A stretch of 22,739 nucleotides of DNA from RUG11867 sp964553435 (GTDB lineage Bacteria; Bacillota_I; Bacilli_A; RF39; UBA660). The notes below the pieces were generated by a model. It was not told where the DNA came from. It saw nothing but the letters and a program-made list of their open reading frames with translations, and ran no database searches. The stretch's first letter is position 1, and every line of letters starts with the position of its first letter. Shown here piece by piece: positions 22,653 to 22,739 of this stretch. Position numbers and translations under genes: made by a program. Location: contig CAZKKM010000014.1 in NCBI GenBank assembly GCA_964553435.1, positions 1-22,739 on the forward strand. The letters run 5' to 3'.

Positions 22653-22695
22653 TGGCAGGGGCGGAGAGAATCGAACTCCCATCAAAAGTTTTGGA
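22653..22695 (-). repeat. tRNA-Trp 3'-half fragment, copy 2 (putative attachment site)
   Basis: The same 43 bases as copy 1 with a single change in the T-stem (GGGAG instead of GAGAG), same orientation. Sequence upstream on the minus strand to the window end (22696-22739) lacks the 5' acceptor AGGGGCG and a pairing anticodon-stem 5' side, so it too is a 3' half and not a full gene. The shared identity begins at the conserved T before the CCA anticodon, marking the likely crossover zone. Confidence 0.85.
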
Positions 22696-22739
22696 GTGTA
22701 AATCGACCACCCTCTGCATTTGTTCCTAATAACCTAATT

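Larger units (their letters stand above)
20555..22695 (-). mobile_element. 2.1-kb tRNA-Trp-bounded gene unit without recombinase
   Basis: The unit is bounded by two direct 43-bp copies of a tRNA-Trp 3' half, whose start points are 2098 bp apart. It contains a two-gene operon (22231 to 20701, minus strand) for exported or anchored proteins and no integrase. TCGA, abundant in core genes, occurs once in the two genes. Integration at a tRNA 3' half leaves exactly such displaced copies. The intact tRNA-Trp should lie beyond the right window edge, with a further element between it and copy 2. That it moved as a unit is inference. Confidence 0.6.

Noticed and set aside
22696..22739. Open minus-strand frame entering from the right edge and ending in the tRNA copy (GTNAEGGRFTLQNF)
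   Set aside because: Only 17 or so codons are visible, with no recognisable motif; an adjacent integrase end was considered but there is no support.

Overview
The window is AT-rich bacterial DNA with closely packed genes, Shine-Dalgarno sites and standard-code stops. TGA is the natural stop of uvrA, mrnC, rlmB, the LemA-like gene and others. The gene set (mrnC-rlmB-sigH synteny, Mini-III, YoaP-like, LemA, SleB-type hydrolase, Gram-positive-style lgt-trxB) points to a low-GC Bacillota lineage, probably a small-genome gut Bacilli or Erysipelotrichia-like organism. A run of 10 N inside a gene suggests a draft or metagenome assembly. The taxonomic placement is inference.

Layout. 1-1312 is a foreign-looking left edge: a broken tyrosine recombinase tail followed by an AT-rich phosphodiesterase-type gene. 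1466-4285 holds a membrane-linked XRE regulator, a TetR regulator with a promoter and palindromic operator, a YoaP-type acetyltransferase cut by a TGA at a tryptophan position, and a YgjV-like membrane protein. 4400-8222 carries a NERD-domain protein facing a helicase IV-like UvrD-family protein, a LemA-family protein and a glyoxalase II-type metallohydrolase. 8268-15974 is the housekeeping core: uvrA, lgt-trxB, mrnC-rlmB-sigH and ychF. 15977-19055 is a cell-envelope group: a second membrane-anchored XRE regulator, an exported protein of unknown family, a DUF4282-like membrane protein and a SleB-type hydrolase. 19155-22739 is an accessory end: a divergent methylthiotransferase-like radical SAM protein, then a 2.1-kb unit bounded by two direct copies of the 3' half of a tRNA-Trp gene and holding a two-gene operon for exported or anchored proteins.

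The most interesting points are these. (1) The duplicated 43-bp tRNA-Trp 3' halves look like attachment sites of stacked integrations with no recombinase inside, and each is followed by a terminator. (2) The exported protein in that unit is a distant relative of the resident exported protein at 17134-18009. (3) A 15-bp palindrome in the tetR leader recurs with one mismatch at 19134-19148. (4) The tetranucleotide TCGA is strongly enriched in resident genes, through a codon-context preference for NTC before GAN, and nearly absent from the left-edge gene and the tRNA-bounded unit, so it works as a native/foreign marker. Promoters often lie so close to the start codon that leaders are predicted to be about 6-22 nt.
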